DNA of 64,000 bases. Origin: Nostoc sp. C052. GTDB lineage: Bacteria; Cyanobacteriota; Cyanobacteriia; Cyanobacteriales; Nostocaceae. The stretch covers positions 7,764,337-7,828,336 of the forward strand of contig NZ_CP040272.1 in assembly GCF_013393905.1 (NCBI RefSeq), read 5' to 3'. The notes under the pieces were generated by a model that ran no database searches, was not told the DNA's origin, and was given only the letters and a program-made list of their open reading frames with translations. The translations under genes were made by a program, and so were the position numbers. Below are positions 25,855 through 35,106 of this stretch, in pieces; the first letter of the stretch is position 1; every line of letters starts with the position of its first letter.

Positions 25855-28314
25855 TTAACCTTTATTAACAGCAGCACAGGTTAACGACTGTTGCACCTGA
25901 GTAGAAGATTTATCGCCAACTAACTCAATTTTGCCTTGGGCATTACGATGCCAAGAAGTAGCTTGGATGAAAACTTCTGGTGATGCAGGCGTTTGAGTGG
26001 TAACATTGCTCTTTTTCTGGAATGCAGTCAGATTACGGGTATCAGACCAAGTGCGATCGCTCGTTACTTGCTGATTGGGATTTTGCGCTACACCACCCCG
26101 TCCCGTGGCGACAAATCGACTGCCTTGGTTTGCAGAACAACCACTAGCTATTTGCTGCGATGGATCGGTGACATTTGCTGGTAGTTCAACTAACCCAGAA
26201 TTGGGATCGACACCAATATTATTAACTTGAACAGTACCGCTAACCCCAAACTGTGAACTGGCAGTGATGTCATTTTCTGGAGTCAGTTGAGGACGATATT
26301 TCAACCCAATAATTCCCTGGGTAGTGATTTGAATATTGCCACCTTTTCCTTGGACTGCATTAGCAATAATGTCACTGTTTTCTAAACCCACAATGTTCGG
26401 AGCATTAATCGTAATATTGCCACCATTACCACTGTTACCTGCTTCTGCACTGATCAAGCTGCCATGACGCATCAATAGTAGATCCCGCAGTTGCAAATTA
26501 GTGTTCCCACCTCCACCTGCTTTAGTAGATGCTGAAATACTAGCCCCATTGTCGAGTCGTAAGGTGTTCGCCTGAATGTTTAGAGTACCAGCTTTACCGG
26601 AGCCAAGGTTTTGGACAAAAACGGTTGCACCATTACTAATGTTAAGAACTGGGGTTTTAATTGTGGTGTTACCTGAAGTAGCGCGAGAAACTCCACTAAC
26701 AGGACGAACTGCCGTACCAATATAGCTGGAATTTTGTGCATCTTTGACACCATTCACATCGATTGATTCAGACGCATTGATAGTCAGTGAACCCGCATTT
26801 CCTAAAACTATGCTAGAAGCTGACACTCTGGCGCCAGCTTGAACTGAGAGTGTGCGAGTATCGATTTTCAAATCCCCTGCATTACCAAACCCGAATGTGG
26901 CAGTAGACAACAGACTAAAATATAAACCCTTTGGCGCTCCCTCATTTGTCACCTGAATTGTATCTGCCTTCACGATGAGATCGCCGCCATTACCAAAACT
27001 GTAGGGTCTTGCTGCTATATTGCCGCCAGCTAAAATAGACAGGTTTTGAGTGGAGATAGCAATATTTCCACCTTTCCCAGTCCCATAGGAAGCGGCTAAT
27101 ATCTGGCTGACTGCTCGAAAAGGAGAAGGATCTCCAAAGGCAAAACCATTCACCCGCATTTCATCAGTATTGATTGCAATATTGCCACCTGGTGCTGTGC
27201 TAAAGGTACGGTCGAAGATATACCCACCCCCATCAATATTCAATTTTGGGGTGGTAACAATAATATTGCCTGCCGCACCTGGAGATATAGTTTCATTAAT
27301 TAAACTGCTGGAACTCTTAAAATCAGGAGATTTGCCGATAATCTGGAGGGAGTCCATAGCATTGATTGCAATATTACCAGCAGTTTGGTTGCTGCGATTT
27401 TGTACTAATATCAGTGAACCATCTTGGATGCTGACCTGTTTACCCTGAATTTGGATGGCTCCTCCCCTTTGCCCACTGAGATCGCGTGTAGATGCTAAAG
27501 CTCGTTGGGTGAGCTGAATATCGCCAAAACTCAAAGCATTAGGATAACTCAGCGCAAATCCTTCAGGGATGGAATTGATGGCGACGCTTCCGCTAGTGAT
27601 GCTACCCAGTTCTATTTGTCCCCCTGGTGCGGAGAGCAATCCTCCATCTAAGGCAACATTCCCACCCAGCAATGCCAGCGTTTTTCCAGGTTGCAACTGT
27701 AATCCTCTTGCACCAAGACTTAATCCAGAAACCTGAAGTGAGTCGCCTAATTGGGCATTGTGTCCTGACCCTTGGACGGTAATGGCTCCTGGATTGCTAC
27801 CAAATTGCAAGCCAACTGGCACATTGATCGTCAACAAAGGGGCTGGTGTAGTATTGGTAGCACTAAACTCCACTCCGTCAGAGAACTTGATGCTGGTTGC
27901 AGTTGTTCCAAAAAATGATCCACCAATATTTAGTTGAGCATTAGACCCAAACAAAATACCCGCCGGATTGAGCAGGAATAAATTGGCGCTACCATTGGCA
28001 CGGATTAAACCATCAATATTAGATACACTACCGCCTGTGATACGGGCAAAGATGTTTTGCACATCGGTGGCATTATTGAAGAAGGCAGAACCACCTGTAG
28101 GCAAGGAGAACTGGCTGAAGCTATGAAACAAGTTTTTCCCGATCTGATTGCCATTGATGATAGTGAAGTTATTACCGCTTTGGGAGACGGTGGTGTTAAG
28201 AGTGCTATCAGGTGTCACCTGGGCGTTGCTCGAATTGCTCCAGAGGAGTACAGTACCCAAAGATACAAGCATCATGCTATTCAGAATACACAGCCAAATA
28301 GAGGTTGTTTTCAT
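25855..28314 (-). CDS. TpsA exoprotein 2, filamentous-haemagglutinin N-terminal domain
   Basis: Tandem paralogue of the 23215-25788 gene, 819 residues. Signal peptide about 1-31 (MKTTSIWLCILNSMMLVS...SNAQ), TPS domain NNFTIINGNQIGKNLFHSF and NPAGILFGSNAQLNIGGSFF, then beta-helix rungs (GNIAINAMDSLQI, GGNIAISTQNLSI and many like them). The C-terminal module matches that of TpsA 1 closely, including SGCSANQGSRFVATGRGG, NPNQQVTSDRTW and LTCAAVNKG, and the mature protein has exactly the same two Cys. The middle parts are much more divergent. It is the second gene of the locus, 116 bases after TpsB. Role is likely surface adhesion or matrix, but the target is unknown. Confidence 0.9.
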   Translation of the reverse strand: MKTTSIWLCILNSMMLVSLGTVLLWSNSSNAQVTPDSTLNTTVSQSGNNFTIINGNQIGKNLFHSFSQFSLPTGGSAFFNNATDVQNIFARITGGSVSNIDGLIRANGSANLFLLNPAGILFGSNAQLNIGGSFFGTTATSIKFSDGVEFSATNTTPAPLLTINVPVGLQFGSNPGAITVQGSGHNAQLGDSLQVSGLSLGARGLQLQPGKTLALLGGNVALDGGLLSAPGGQIELGSITSGSVAINSIPEGFALSYPNALSFGDIQLTQRALASTRDLSGQRGGAIQIQGKQVSIQDGSLILVQNRSNQTAGNIAINAMDSLQIIGKSPDFKSSSSLINETISPGAAGNIIVTTPKLNIDGGGYIFDRTFSTAPGGNIAINTDEMRVNGFAFGDPSPFRAVSQILAASYGTGKGGNIAISTQNLSILAGGNIAARPYSFGNGGDLIVKADTIQVTNEGAPKGLYFSLLSTATFGFGNAGDLKIDTRTLSVQAGARVSASSIVLGNAGSLTINASESIDVNGVKDAQNSSYIGTAVRPVSGVSRATSGNTTIKTPVLNISNGATVFVQNLGSGKAGTLNIQANTLRLDNGASISASTKAGGGGNTNLQLRDLLLMRHGSLISAEAGNSGNGGNITINAPNIVGLENSDIIANAVQGKGGNIQITTQGIIGLKYRPQLTPENDITASSQFGVSGTVQVNNIGVDPNSGLVELPANVTDPSQQIASGCSANQGSRFVATGRGGVAQNPNQQVTSDRTWSDTRNLTAFQKKSNVTTQTPASPEVFIQATSWHRNAQGKIELVGDKSSTQVQQSLTCAAVNKG

Positions 28315-28430
28315 TGTTTAGTTCACCGAAATTCCCAATTGCCTAAACCTATGACTCTCAATACCCTGAGAGCTTTTTGAATTAAAAACTTTCTGAGCGA
28401 TCCGTATTCATAGAGGGATTATTGATCGCT

Positions 28431-30233
28431 TTAAAACGGCGAATAACGTAGTGAGAAGTACAACCCATTTTCTTGGAGCGATCGCTTTTCACCATCCACC
28501 GAGATTAAAGGAATGCCCCAATCTAGGCGGGCTGATAAGTCATCACCCTGTTTCCACAACAGCCCCAACCCAGTACTAACAAGGGTACTCGGTGATGGAT
28601 TGTCGCCCTTAACATTCCAGCCTTTGCCCACATCAATGAATGGTGTAAGTTGTAGTACCCCGCCAATCTTGTCAGCGCGGACAATGGGGACTCGAAATTC
28701 TGCCGAAAATAACAGGCCGTTATCTGTGAGTAATGCGTCTTGGCGATAACCCCTGACACTTAGCTGTCCACCAAGACCAAATTGCTCTAAAGGCACTAAG
28801 GAATCTGCTGCTAATTGGAAATCGCCCCTGGCTAAAAATAGAGTGTCTGGTGCTAATTGCCGTACCCACTGCGCTTGTCCTCGCCATGCGAAAAAGCGGC
28901 TATCTGGTTCAGTATCACTAACATTAGCACCGAACCAATCTACACCAAAACTCAATTGCGATCGCGCCGCAAATACATACTGGTTACTTCGCTGGGTATA
29001 TTCTTGAAAAAAGCGCAGAGCCGAAATATTGGTTTTTCCGTTGGCATCTGCACCGGGGGAGAGTCGAAACGGCCCGATGTTATCAAGACCCAACTCAGTT
29101 TGGCTTTCCTGGCGCGAGAATGACAGTCCAATTGCCAATTCTTGGGTTGGTTTTTGCACCAGTGGTTGCCGATAGCCCAATTCGTAAGTTCGGCTATTTG
29201 ACTGAATATCAAGGACGCTGAATGGTTGTTCAATTACGTGGTTCCATCCCTGGCTAAACCCAAAGGATATAGTGCCATTGTAGGCATTAATCGGTAGTGT
29301 GTAATTGGCATTAATGCTATTACTACCATCAGTATTGGCGTATCCTACGCTCAGGGTATCGCCCAAGCCTAATAAATTCGCTTCTTGCAAATCTATTCCC
29401 CGGCGAAAACTACCGACACTAGGCGATCGCCCATTATCCAGGCTTGTTGTCAGCTTAAAAGTTTCTGCTTCTTTAACCTCAACTTGCAACACATTAGTTC
29501 CCGGATGCACGCCTGTCTGCAACTCGGCTGACAGGTTTTGAATTCGCGGATCAAGGCGGAGTAGTTGTAGTTTTTCTAGTAAGTGTGGTACATTCAACGG
29601 TTTGCCAGCACCAAGTTGGATGCGATCGCGAATGTATTGACTACGTAATCGTCTATTACCAATGATTTTGATTTCTTGCAGACTGCCCTCAATCACCTGA
29701 ATTTTAATCGTTCCAGCTTCTATTGTCTGCGGCGTAATCAATGCTCCTGTGGTGACATAACCGTTATCGGTGTAGAGCTTGGTGATTGCATCTTTGATTT
29801 GCAATAATTCTGCAAATGTCAGTTCTCTTCCCACAAAGGGTTTTGTAATAGTTGCAAACTGTTCTGGTTTAAAAACTGTACTACCAACTACTTCAACGCG
29901 ATCGACCCGAAATTTGGTATTAGAGTCATCCTGTTTCGGAATTGATTGATCTGGTATTGTTGGTAAAGGAAGCAATTGATTGTTGTCTGCTGGCTTCGGC
30001 AACACATCCATAGGCAAGGGAGTGACAGGAACTTCTTCTAATCGGCTAGGCGGTAAGATTTGAGAATTAGGGGTTTGGGCAATGGCCTCCTGACAATTAC
30101 ATAGCACTGCTGCCAAAATAAACCCAAATGCTAAAGGTCGTAGTTCAGAGATAATACTTAGAGTATTATGTAGTATTTTTTGACTATAAGATACTGGCTT
30201 AATAATAGAGTTTTCTTTAACGACTTCTTTCAC
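28431..30233 (-). CDS. TpsB outer-membrane translocator, ShlB/FhaC/HecB family
   Basis: Outer-membrane beta-barrel of 600 residues that exports TpsA proteins in two-partner secretion. A signal peptide (about 30-53, LAFGFILAAVLCNCQEAIAQ) is preceded by an unusually long N-region. A Pro-rich linker (55-95) is followed by POTRA domains (about 98-250; FRVDRVEVVGSTVFKPEQF, IKIQVIEGSLQEIKIIGNRRL). A 16-strand barrel follows, with the conserved motif VRGYRQDALLTDNG (about 505) and the end WGIPLISVDG...LYFSLRYSPF. It starts with GTG at 30233 with AGGAG 9 bases before it; the next ATG would cut the signal. First gene of the minus-strand locus, so its promoter should lie in 30234-30700. Confidence 0.92.
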   Translation of the reverse strand: MKEVVKENSIIKPVSYSQKILHNTLSIISELRPLAFGFILAAVLCNCQEAIAQTPNSQILPPSRLEEVPVTPLPMDVLPKPADNNQLLPLPTIPDQSIPKQDDSNTKFRVDRVEVVGSTVFKPEQFATITKPFVGRELTFAELLQIKDAITKLYTDNGYVTTGALITPQTIEAGTIKIQVIEGSLQEIKIIGNRRLRSQYIRDRIQLGAGKPLNVPHLLEKLQLLRLDPRIQNLSAELQTGVHPGTNVLQVEVKEAETFKLTTSLDNGRSPSVGSFRRGIDLQEANLLGLGDTLSVGYANTDGSNSINANYTLPINAYNGTISFGFSQGWNHVIEQPFSVLDIQSNSRTYELGYRQPLVQKPTQELAIGLSFSRQESQTELGLDNIGPFRLSPGADANGKTNISALRFFQEYTQRSNQYVFAARSQLSFGVDWFGANVSDTEPDSRFFAWRGQAQWVRQLAPDTLFLARGDFQLAADSLVPLEQFGLGGQLSVRGYRQDALLTDNGLLFSAEFRVPIVRADKIGGVLQLTPFIDVGKGWNVKGDNPSPSTLVSTGLGLLWKQGDDLSARLDWGIPLISVDGEKRSLQENGLYFSLRYSPF

Positions 30234-31624
30234 TGCACCCTTCTCCTTGAAATTTGCAAAAAAGAGGAATCAGGAGGCAAAGAGGCTCCACCTTGGATCA
30301 GAATTCAGTCTGACTGAATAAGCAATGCTTTGTAGCACTAAGGATTCAGTAAGCATTTGAAATAAATTTTACCTTTTGTATCACTTTGAGAGAATACAAT
30401 AACTGAAAGGATGACAGTTTTTTTGCTTCCATTTTTGTCTAAAAATTTTAGTTTTTGTTAGGAAATCAAGCTTCAAAACTTGATAAAATTGAAGTCTCAT
30501 AATCTGAGTTTGATTATTTTTCCCAAAACAAAATAATCAGGCAGATTTAATATGCTACTAGACTGATTTAGCAGTCTTAATTTTGACTCATCAATCTCAC
30601 TAGTAAAACCGCAAAATTACGCAGTTTATTATTTATTCAAACTAAATCACAGATTTTTTTGGGTTCGACCCCTATATAGGATTGAGCTTTTATAAGATTA
30701 AGCTTGAATACAAAAAAATCCCATAAGGAAAATCCTTAAATAATTAAGGATTTTCCTTACTTTTATATGCGAGTGCTACCGCATATCTCACTTTTACTTT
30801 CACCGCATGATTCATTTTTTTACTGGTCATACCACCAAAATATTTGGGAATACTGATCTGAGATCCCGAAAATTAGGATACGCAAGAGCCGGCCCTGATC
30901 TAAACCTGCACTTATAGTTAAAGATTTGATAATGGTGAACCGGGAATATAGATCACCTAAACCTCAGCAGCAAATATATAAATTGATAAACTATGCCTGT
31001 TTCCTACGATCTAAATCTAGTAACTCTCTTGGTTCTAATTGCTATTCTCTCCCCTTGGGAGCAAGGCGATTTTGTTAGATCGGACTTTAATTCTCAGTTA
31101 CAAACCTAGATTATCAAAGGGGTCTTTTAACTCGCTTGCCGAGGAACTTGGAACTCAGCACGCTTCATCCGCCTTACCTCAAAAAACGCGCGCACGTTTC
31201 GGGACGCGAATTGAGTTCTCACGTGTCACGGTTTTCTCAACCTGAGACTCCAGAAAGTTTTCTGCACCACTAAGTACAGCTTTGCATAAGTTCATAACTT
31301 TTTTAAATGCAGAGGAACACAGAGGTAAACGCATAGGCGCAACTCTTGGAGACGCTACGCGTAGCTTGCTTCCACGAGGTGGTACGCCTTCCCGCAGACT
31401 AGGTACGCAGAGTTTTACCAAAGTTAATTCGCTATGAATTAATGAAATTTTGTACTAAGGGATTCACCTTTCGGTAGATTTAGACAGAATCATCAAAACT
31501 GTATATTTGGATGGTCTAACACATAATTTGCGATAAAACCTCATGCCAAATCAGTAATTTACAATCAACAGATGAAATTTTGATTGAATTCTAGTTAATT
31601 TGTTCCTTAAGTTCCTCATAAGCC
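30234..31624. other. 1.4-kb spacer without a convincing gene
   Basis: AT-rich spacer between the divergent TpsB and adaptor genes. It holds a perfect 16-base inverted repeat (listed separately) and a repeat at about 31300-31420 of the CCTCTGTGTTCC and GACGCTACGCGTAGCTTGCTTCC type. Short open frames at 31039-31245 and 31179-31421 run across this repeat in opposite directions and look like chance. No tRNA or clear promoter was recognised. Confidence 0.6.
30724..30759. repeat. Perfect 16-base inverted repeat, each arm itself palindromic
   Basis: TAAGGAAAATCCTTAA at 30724-30739, loop ATAA, exact complement at 30744-30759. Each arm contains AAGGA-AAA-TCCTT, so the RNA could form one long hairpin or two small ones. 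It lies about 490 bases upstream of tpsB and about 870 upstream of the adaptor gene. No U-run of terminator type directly follows, though ACTTTTA comes next. Confidence 0.8.
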
Positions 31625-32935
31625 ATGACATCCCCTGAGCCTCAAACTGATTTTGGAGAAAAAGCTCCACAAACCTCATTTGAGCCACCTTCTGGAAAAC
31701 GGCGGTGGCTTTGGTTATTTTTAGCAGCACTACTATTGTTAGGGGGTGGAGCAGCTATAGTTTGGCGTTTGCTCACTCCGCAACAAAATTCAGTACCCTT
31801 AACTGCTAATGTTCAACCTCAAGGGGTAAGAGTCAAAATATCGACAGTACAAAGCGGCATAATTGAGGAAAGTTCAGATTTTATTGCTAGCCTAAAATCT
31901 CAGCGCTCAGTCACGCTTCAGCCGAAGATTCAGGGCCAAGTTACCCAAATACTTGTAAAATCGGGAGATCCAGTCCCCGCAGGAGCGGCAATTCTCCAAG
32001 TAGATCGTACACCACAAGCAGCGATCGCTCTTAACAATACTGTGCCCCAAGCATTTTTATTGCAACTGGCAAATGCCCGCGCAACACTCAAATCTCTGGA
32101 AGCAGAAAGACCATCATACGCTGCAAATGTGCGATTGTACCAGCAGAACTATGAAAAGTTTGTCAACTTAGCTGAACAAGGAGCCATATCTCGACAGACT
32201 AGCAATCAGTTTGCTGACAGACTCGCTACTGCTAAGACTAGTCTTGATGCAATTGATTCCAGGATTCAAGCACAACGAGCCATTATCTTGCAGGCTGAAA
32301 AATCCTTGCAGCAAGCTAATGTAAATCAAACACAGCAGATCCAGTACGACAAAATTACCGCTCCCTTTAATGGCACTATTGGTAATATTGCTGTGAAAGT
32401 TGGTGATTTAGTTAATACTTCCACACAATTAGTTAATATCACCCAAAATCAACCTTTAGAAGTGAATATCTCTGTACCACTACAGCAAGGAACCCAGTTG
32501 CGTAAGGGAATGCCAGTGGAGGTTATGAATACACAAGGTCAAAAACTGGGTAGAAGTAGGGTATTTTTCATCGCACCTAGCGCCAGTAATGAGACGCAAA
32601 CGATATTAATCAAAGCACTTTTTGATAACCCTAATGGTCAATTACGGGCAGATCAATTGGTAAGAGCTAGAGTGTTCTGGAATCAGCGCCCCGGAGTTTT
32701 AATCCCCACAACAGCAATGACTCGTATCGGTGGGGACACTTTTGTTTATGTAGTTGAAACCGAACAATCTCCCCAAGGTATATCCCAACAAGTAGCTCGA
32801 CAAAGACAAGTAAAGTTAGGCGAGATCAAAGGTAATAATTACCAAGTTATTGAAGGATTACAACCAGAAGATAAAGTTATTATCTCAGGATTGCTCAATC
32901 TTAGGGATGGTGTTGCGATCGTTCCAGAATCTTAG
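31625..32935 (+). CDS. Periplasmic adaptor of an RND-type efflux system (HlyD/AcrA family)
   Basis: Membrane-fusion protein of 436 residues. One N-terminal helix (about 28-50, WLWLFLAALLLLGGGAAIVW) anchors it in the inner membrane. Barrel-sandwich (lipoyl) halves are seen at SVTLQPKIQGQVTQILVKSG (about 95-115) and KITAPFNGTIGNIAVKVGD (about 240-258), separated by an alpha-helical hairpin. The beta-barrel and membrane-proximal domains follow (FIAPSASNETQTILIKALFDNP; GVLIPTTAMTRIGGDTFVYVV). Such adaptors join an RND pump to an outer-membrane channel, but no pump gene is next to it: the following gene is an SDR enzyme 148 bases away. It therefore works with components encoded elsewhere or is left over from a lost operon. 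Confidence 0.88.
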   Translation: MTSPEPQTDFGEKAPQTSFEPPSGKRRWLWLFLAALLLLGGGAAIVWRLLTPQQNSVPLTANVQPQGVRVKISTVQSGIIEESSDFIASLKSQRSVTLQPKIQGQVTQILVKSGDPVPAGAAILQVDRTPQAAIALNNTVPQAFLLQLANARATLKSLEAERPSYAANVRLYQQNYEKFVNLAEQGAISRQTSNQFADRLATAKTSLDAIDSRIQAQRAIILQAEKSLQQANVNQTQQIQYDKITAPFNGTIGNIAVKVGDLVNTSTQLVNITQNQPLEVNISVPLQQGTQLRKGMPVEVMNTQGQKLGRSRVFFIAPSASNETQTILIKALFDNPNGQLRADQLVRARVFWNQRPGVLIPTTAMTRIGGDTFVYVVETEQSPQGISQQVARQRQVKLGEIKGNNYQVIEGLQPEDKVIISGLLNLRDGVAIVPES

Positions 32936-33083
32936 TGAAGGGTGGCGAGTGGAAGATGGGGGAGAAATCAATTCAAAATTCAAAATTAAAGAATTTCTGC
33001 CAACTGAGCCTCCTGCCTCTTCTCTATGACTAATGACCAATGACTAATTACTTTAGTAAACCAAAATCAAAGCAAATTAATCT

Positions 33084-33824
33084 ATGGCATCTTTGGCAGG
33101 AAAGGTTGCAATTATCACTGGTGCATCGCGGGGGATTGGACGAGCGATTGCACTAAAATTAGCTGGTAACGGCGCATCTATTGTCGTTAATTATGCGGGT
33201 AATGCAGGCAAAGCACAGGAAGTTGTTGCAGAAATTGAAAAGTTGGCAGTAGGGGCGATCGCTATCCAAGCTGATATTAGCAAAGTACGCGATATTCAAC
33301 GGTTGTTTGAACAAACACTAGAACGTTTTGGTAAAGTCGATATTTTGGTCAACAATGCCGGAATCGCCTTTTATAAACCAATTACTCAGGTGACAGAAGA
33401 AGAGTTTGATCGGATTTATGCAATTAATGTCAAAGGCACTTATTTTACTTGCCAACAAGCCGCACAACACATGTCAGAAGGAGGACGGATTATCAACTTT
33501 TCCTCATCAACGACGGTGATGATGTTGCCAACTTATAGTGCCTATGTCGCAACCAAGGGTGCTGTAGAACAAATCACGCGGGTACTAGCTAAAGAATTGG
33601 GTGCAAAAGCGATCGCAGTTAATGTTATTTCTCCTGGCCCCACCGATACAGAACTATTCCGAGAAGGTAAAACACAAGAACAGATAGACCGTTTAGCCCA
33701 AATGGCTGCTTTTGGCAAACTGGGAGATGTGCAAGAAATCGCCGACGTAGTAGCGTTTCTCGCTAGCGACGAAGCCAGGTGGATTACTGGGCAAAATATT
33801 CGTGTAAACGGTGGAATCGCCTGA
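33084..33824 (+). CDS. Short-chain dehydrogenase/reductase, classical type
   Basis: NAD(P)-dependent oxidoreductase of 246 residues. It has the cofactor motif TGASRGIGRA (about 14-21), NNAG at about 91-94, catalytic Ser in INFSSSTTVMM and Tyr-Lys in YSAYVATKGAV (YVATK). The length and the C-terminal ITGQNIRVNGGIA match FabG-like 3-ketoacyl or sugar reductases. The substrate cannot be told from sequence. It follows the efflux adaptor with a 148-base spacer of short repeats, so cotranscription is possible but unsupported. It converges on dapF across a hairpin at 33870-33914. Confidence 0.85.
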   Translation: MASLAGKVAIITGASRGIGRAIALKLAGNGASIVVNYAGNAGKAQEVVAEIEKLAVGAIAIQADISKVRDIQRLFEQTLERFGKVDILVNNAGIAFYKPITQVTEEEFDRIYAINVKGTYFTCQQAAQHMSEGGRIINFSSSTTVMMLPTYSAYVATKGAVEQITRVLAKELGAKAIAVNVISPGPTDTELFREGKTQEQIDRLAQMAAFGKLGDVQEIADVVAFLASDEARWITGQNIRVNGGIA

Positions 33825-33869
33825 TTTTAATGGCATTGGAGTAATGTCTTTATATTCTCTCTCTGGTTC

Positions 33870-33914
33870 CTCTGTGCCTCTGTGGTTTATTTATTGAACC
33901 GCAGAGGCGCAGAG
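33870..33914. terminator. Bidirectional hairpin between convergent SDR and dapF genes
   Basis: An 18-base stem (CTCTGTGCCTCTGTGGTT at 33870-33887 with 33897-33914, only two G-U type mismatches, 9-base loop). It lies between two convergent genes and flanking TTTATT/AATAAAT stretches favour termination. The same sequence type is dispersed in this genome (31300 region). Confidence 0.6.
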
Positions 33915-33942
33915 AACACAGAGATCAGAGAAGAAATAATTT

Positions 33943-34782
33943 TTACAATTTTCCTGTGAATACCCTCTCGGCTGGGCCTGTCATATAAACCCTTTGGTCT
34001 ACTTCTGACCATTCAATTTGTAAGGGGCCACCTGGTAATTCTATAGTGGCAGTGCGATCGCATTTTCCAGTTAACACTCCAGCGACTAAGGAAGCGCAAG
34101 CACCAGTCCCACAAGCTAAGGTAATTCCAGCACCCCGTTCCCATACCCGCATTTTTAGATAGTCACGGCGCACTACTTGAATAAATTCGGTATTTATGCG
34201 TTGCGGAAAAACTGGGTGATGCTCAAATTTGGGGCCGATGGTTTCTAGCTCAATTGCTGCGACATCTTCCACAAAGGTAATACAGTGGGGATTACCCATA
34301 CTTACACAAGTGACATCCCAAGTTTGCCCCGCCACCTCCAACGGCAAAGAAATGACTTTTTCTTCAGCAGTTGCAAGGGTGGTAGGAATTTCGCCAGCGA
34401 GTAACCTGGGTAAACCCATATCCACCTTTACTTGACCATCAGGAAGGATTTGGGGAATCATCACACCAGCTAGGGTATGAATGCGATACAAGTCTTTATT
34501 CCGCGATTCTCCTTCTAAATCTGCTAAAAAGCCAGCTAAACAGCGAATGCCGTTACCACACATTTCCGGTTCTGAACCATCAGAATTAAAAATCCGCATG
34601 GTGTAATCAGTGCCGTTTTCGCCGGGTAGGGCAAAAATAACACCATCAGCACCGATACCAAAATGGCGATCGCACAACTCGATCGCTTGCTCTGGGGTTA
34701 ATACAGGCAAAGATGACGAGCGATTGTCAATCAAAATGAAGTCGTTGCCTAGACCATGATACTTAGTAAATTCGATTGCCAT
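33943..34782 (-). CDS. dapF: Diaminopimelate epimerase
   Basis: Cofactor-free racemase of 279 residues that converts LL- to meso-diaminopimelate for lysine and peptidoglycan. Both catalytic Cys are present: MCGNGIRCLAGF (about 76) and ACGTGACASLVAG (about 224). The start MAIEFTKYHGLGNDFILID is the canonical N-terminus. Size and motifs are normal. It is divergent from hfq, with starts 69 bases apart, and convergent with the SDR gene. Confidence 0.96.
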   Translation of the reverse strand: MAIEFTKYHGLGNDFILIDNRSSSLPVLTPEQAIELCDRHFGIGADGVIFALPGENGTDYTMRIFNSDGSEPEMCGNGIRCLAGFLADLEGESRNKDLYRIHTLAGVMIPQILPDGQVKVDMGLPRLLAGEIPTTLATAEEKVISLPLEVAGQTWDVTCVSMGNPHCITFVEDVAAIELETIGPKFEHHPVFPQRINTEFIQVVRRDYLKMRVWERGAGITLACGTGACASLVAGVLTGKCDRTATIELPGGPLQIEWSEVDQRVYMTGPAERVFTGKL

Positions 34783-34851
34783 TTCTTCAAGGATGAATTA
34801 TCAAGGATTAGTTACTCTTTATTTTGCCTTGTAGGTTCATCTTTACTAAAA

Positions 34852-35067
34852 ATGCTTACCGAATTTGACACCACTTTACCCAGTATTAGACAAGTCCAAA
34901 ACCTGATTAAACAAACAACGCCAGTAGAGTTAAAGCTGCTAACTCAGGATGTGTTGACAGGAAAGGTTTTATGGCAAGATCCACAGTGTATCTGTATTGT
35001 TGATGAAAACAGTCAGCAAATCATTATTTGGAAACAAGCGATCGCTTATATTAAACCCAAGAGTTAG
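34852..35067 (+). CDS. hfq: Cyanobacterial Hfq homologue
   Basis: Sm-fold protein of 71 residues. The frame is open upstream to 34756, overlapping dapF, but MLTEFDTTLPSIRQVQNLIK at 34852 is the typical start of cyanobacterial Hfq and gives the usual length. Visible parts are TPVELKLLTQDVLTGKVLWQDPQCICI (Sm1 region, written here shortened as ELKLLTQDVLTGKVLWQD) and IIIWKQAIAYIKP (Sm2). The Sm2 motif lacks the KHA of enterobacterial Hfq, as is usual in cyanobacteria, where Hfq binds the pilus ATPase PilB1 and affects motility instead of general sRNA pairing. It ends 39 bases before the convergent antiporter gene. Confidence 0.88.
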   Translation: MLTEFDTTLPSIRQVQNLIKQTTPVELKLLTQDVLTGKVLWQDPQCICIVDENSQQIIIWKQAIAYIKPKS

Positions 35068-35106
35068 TCATTTATCCTTTGTGAATAACCAATGAATGAC
35101 TAATGA

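Noticed and set aside
30655..30690. GGGTTCGACCCCT resembles a tRNA T-arm
   Set aside because: No acceptor, D-arm or anticodon stem can be built around it; the flanks are T-rich runs and a TATATAGG stretch.
31039..31421. Overlapping short open frames on both strands (68 and 80 codons)
   Set aside because: They run across a dispersed repeat, have no ribosome site and no family likeness; the opposite frames share the same DNA.
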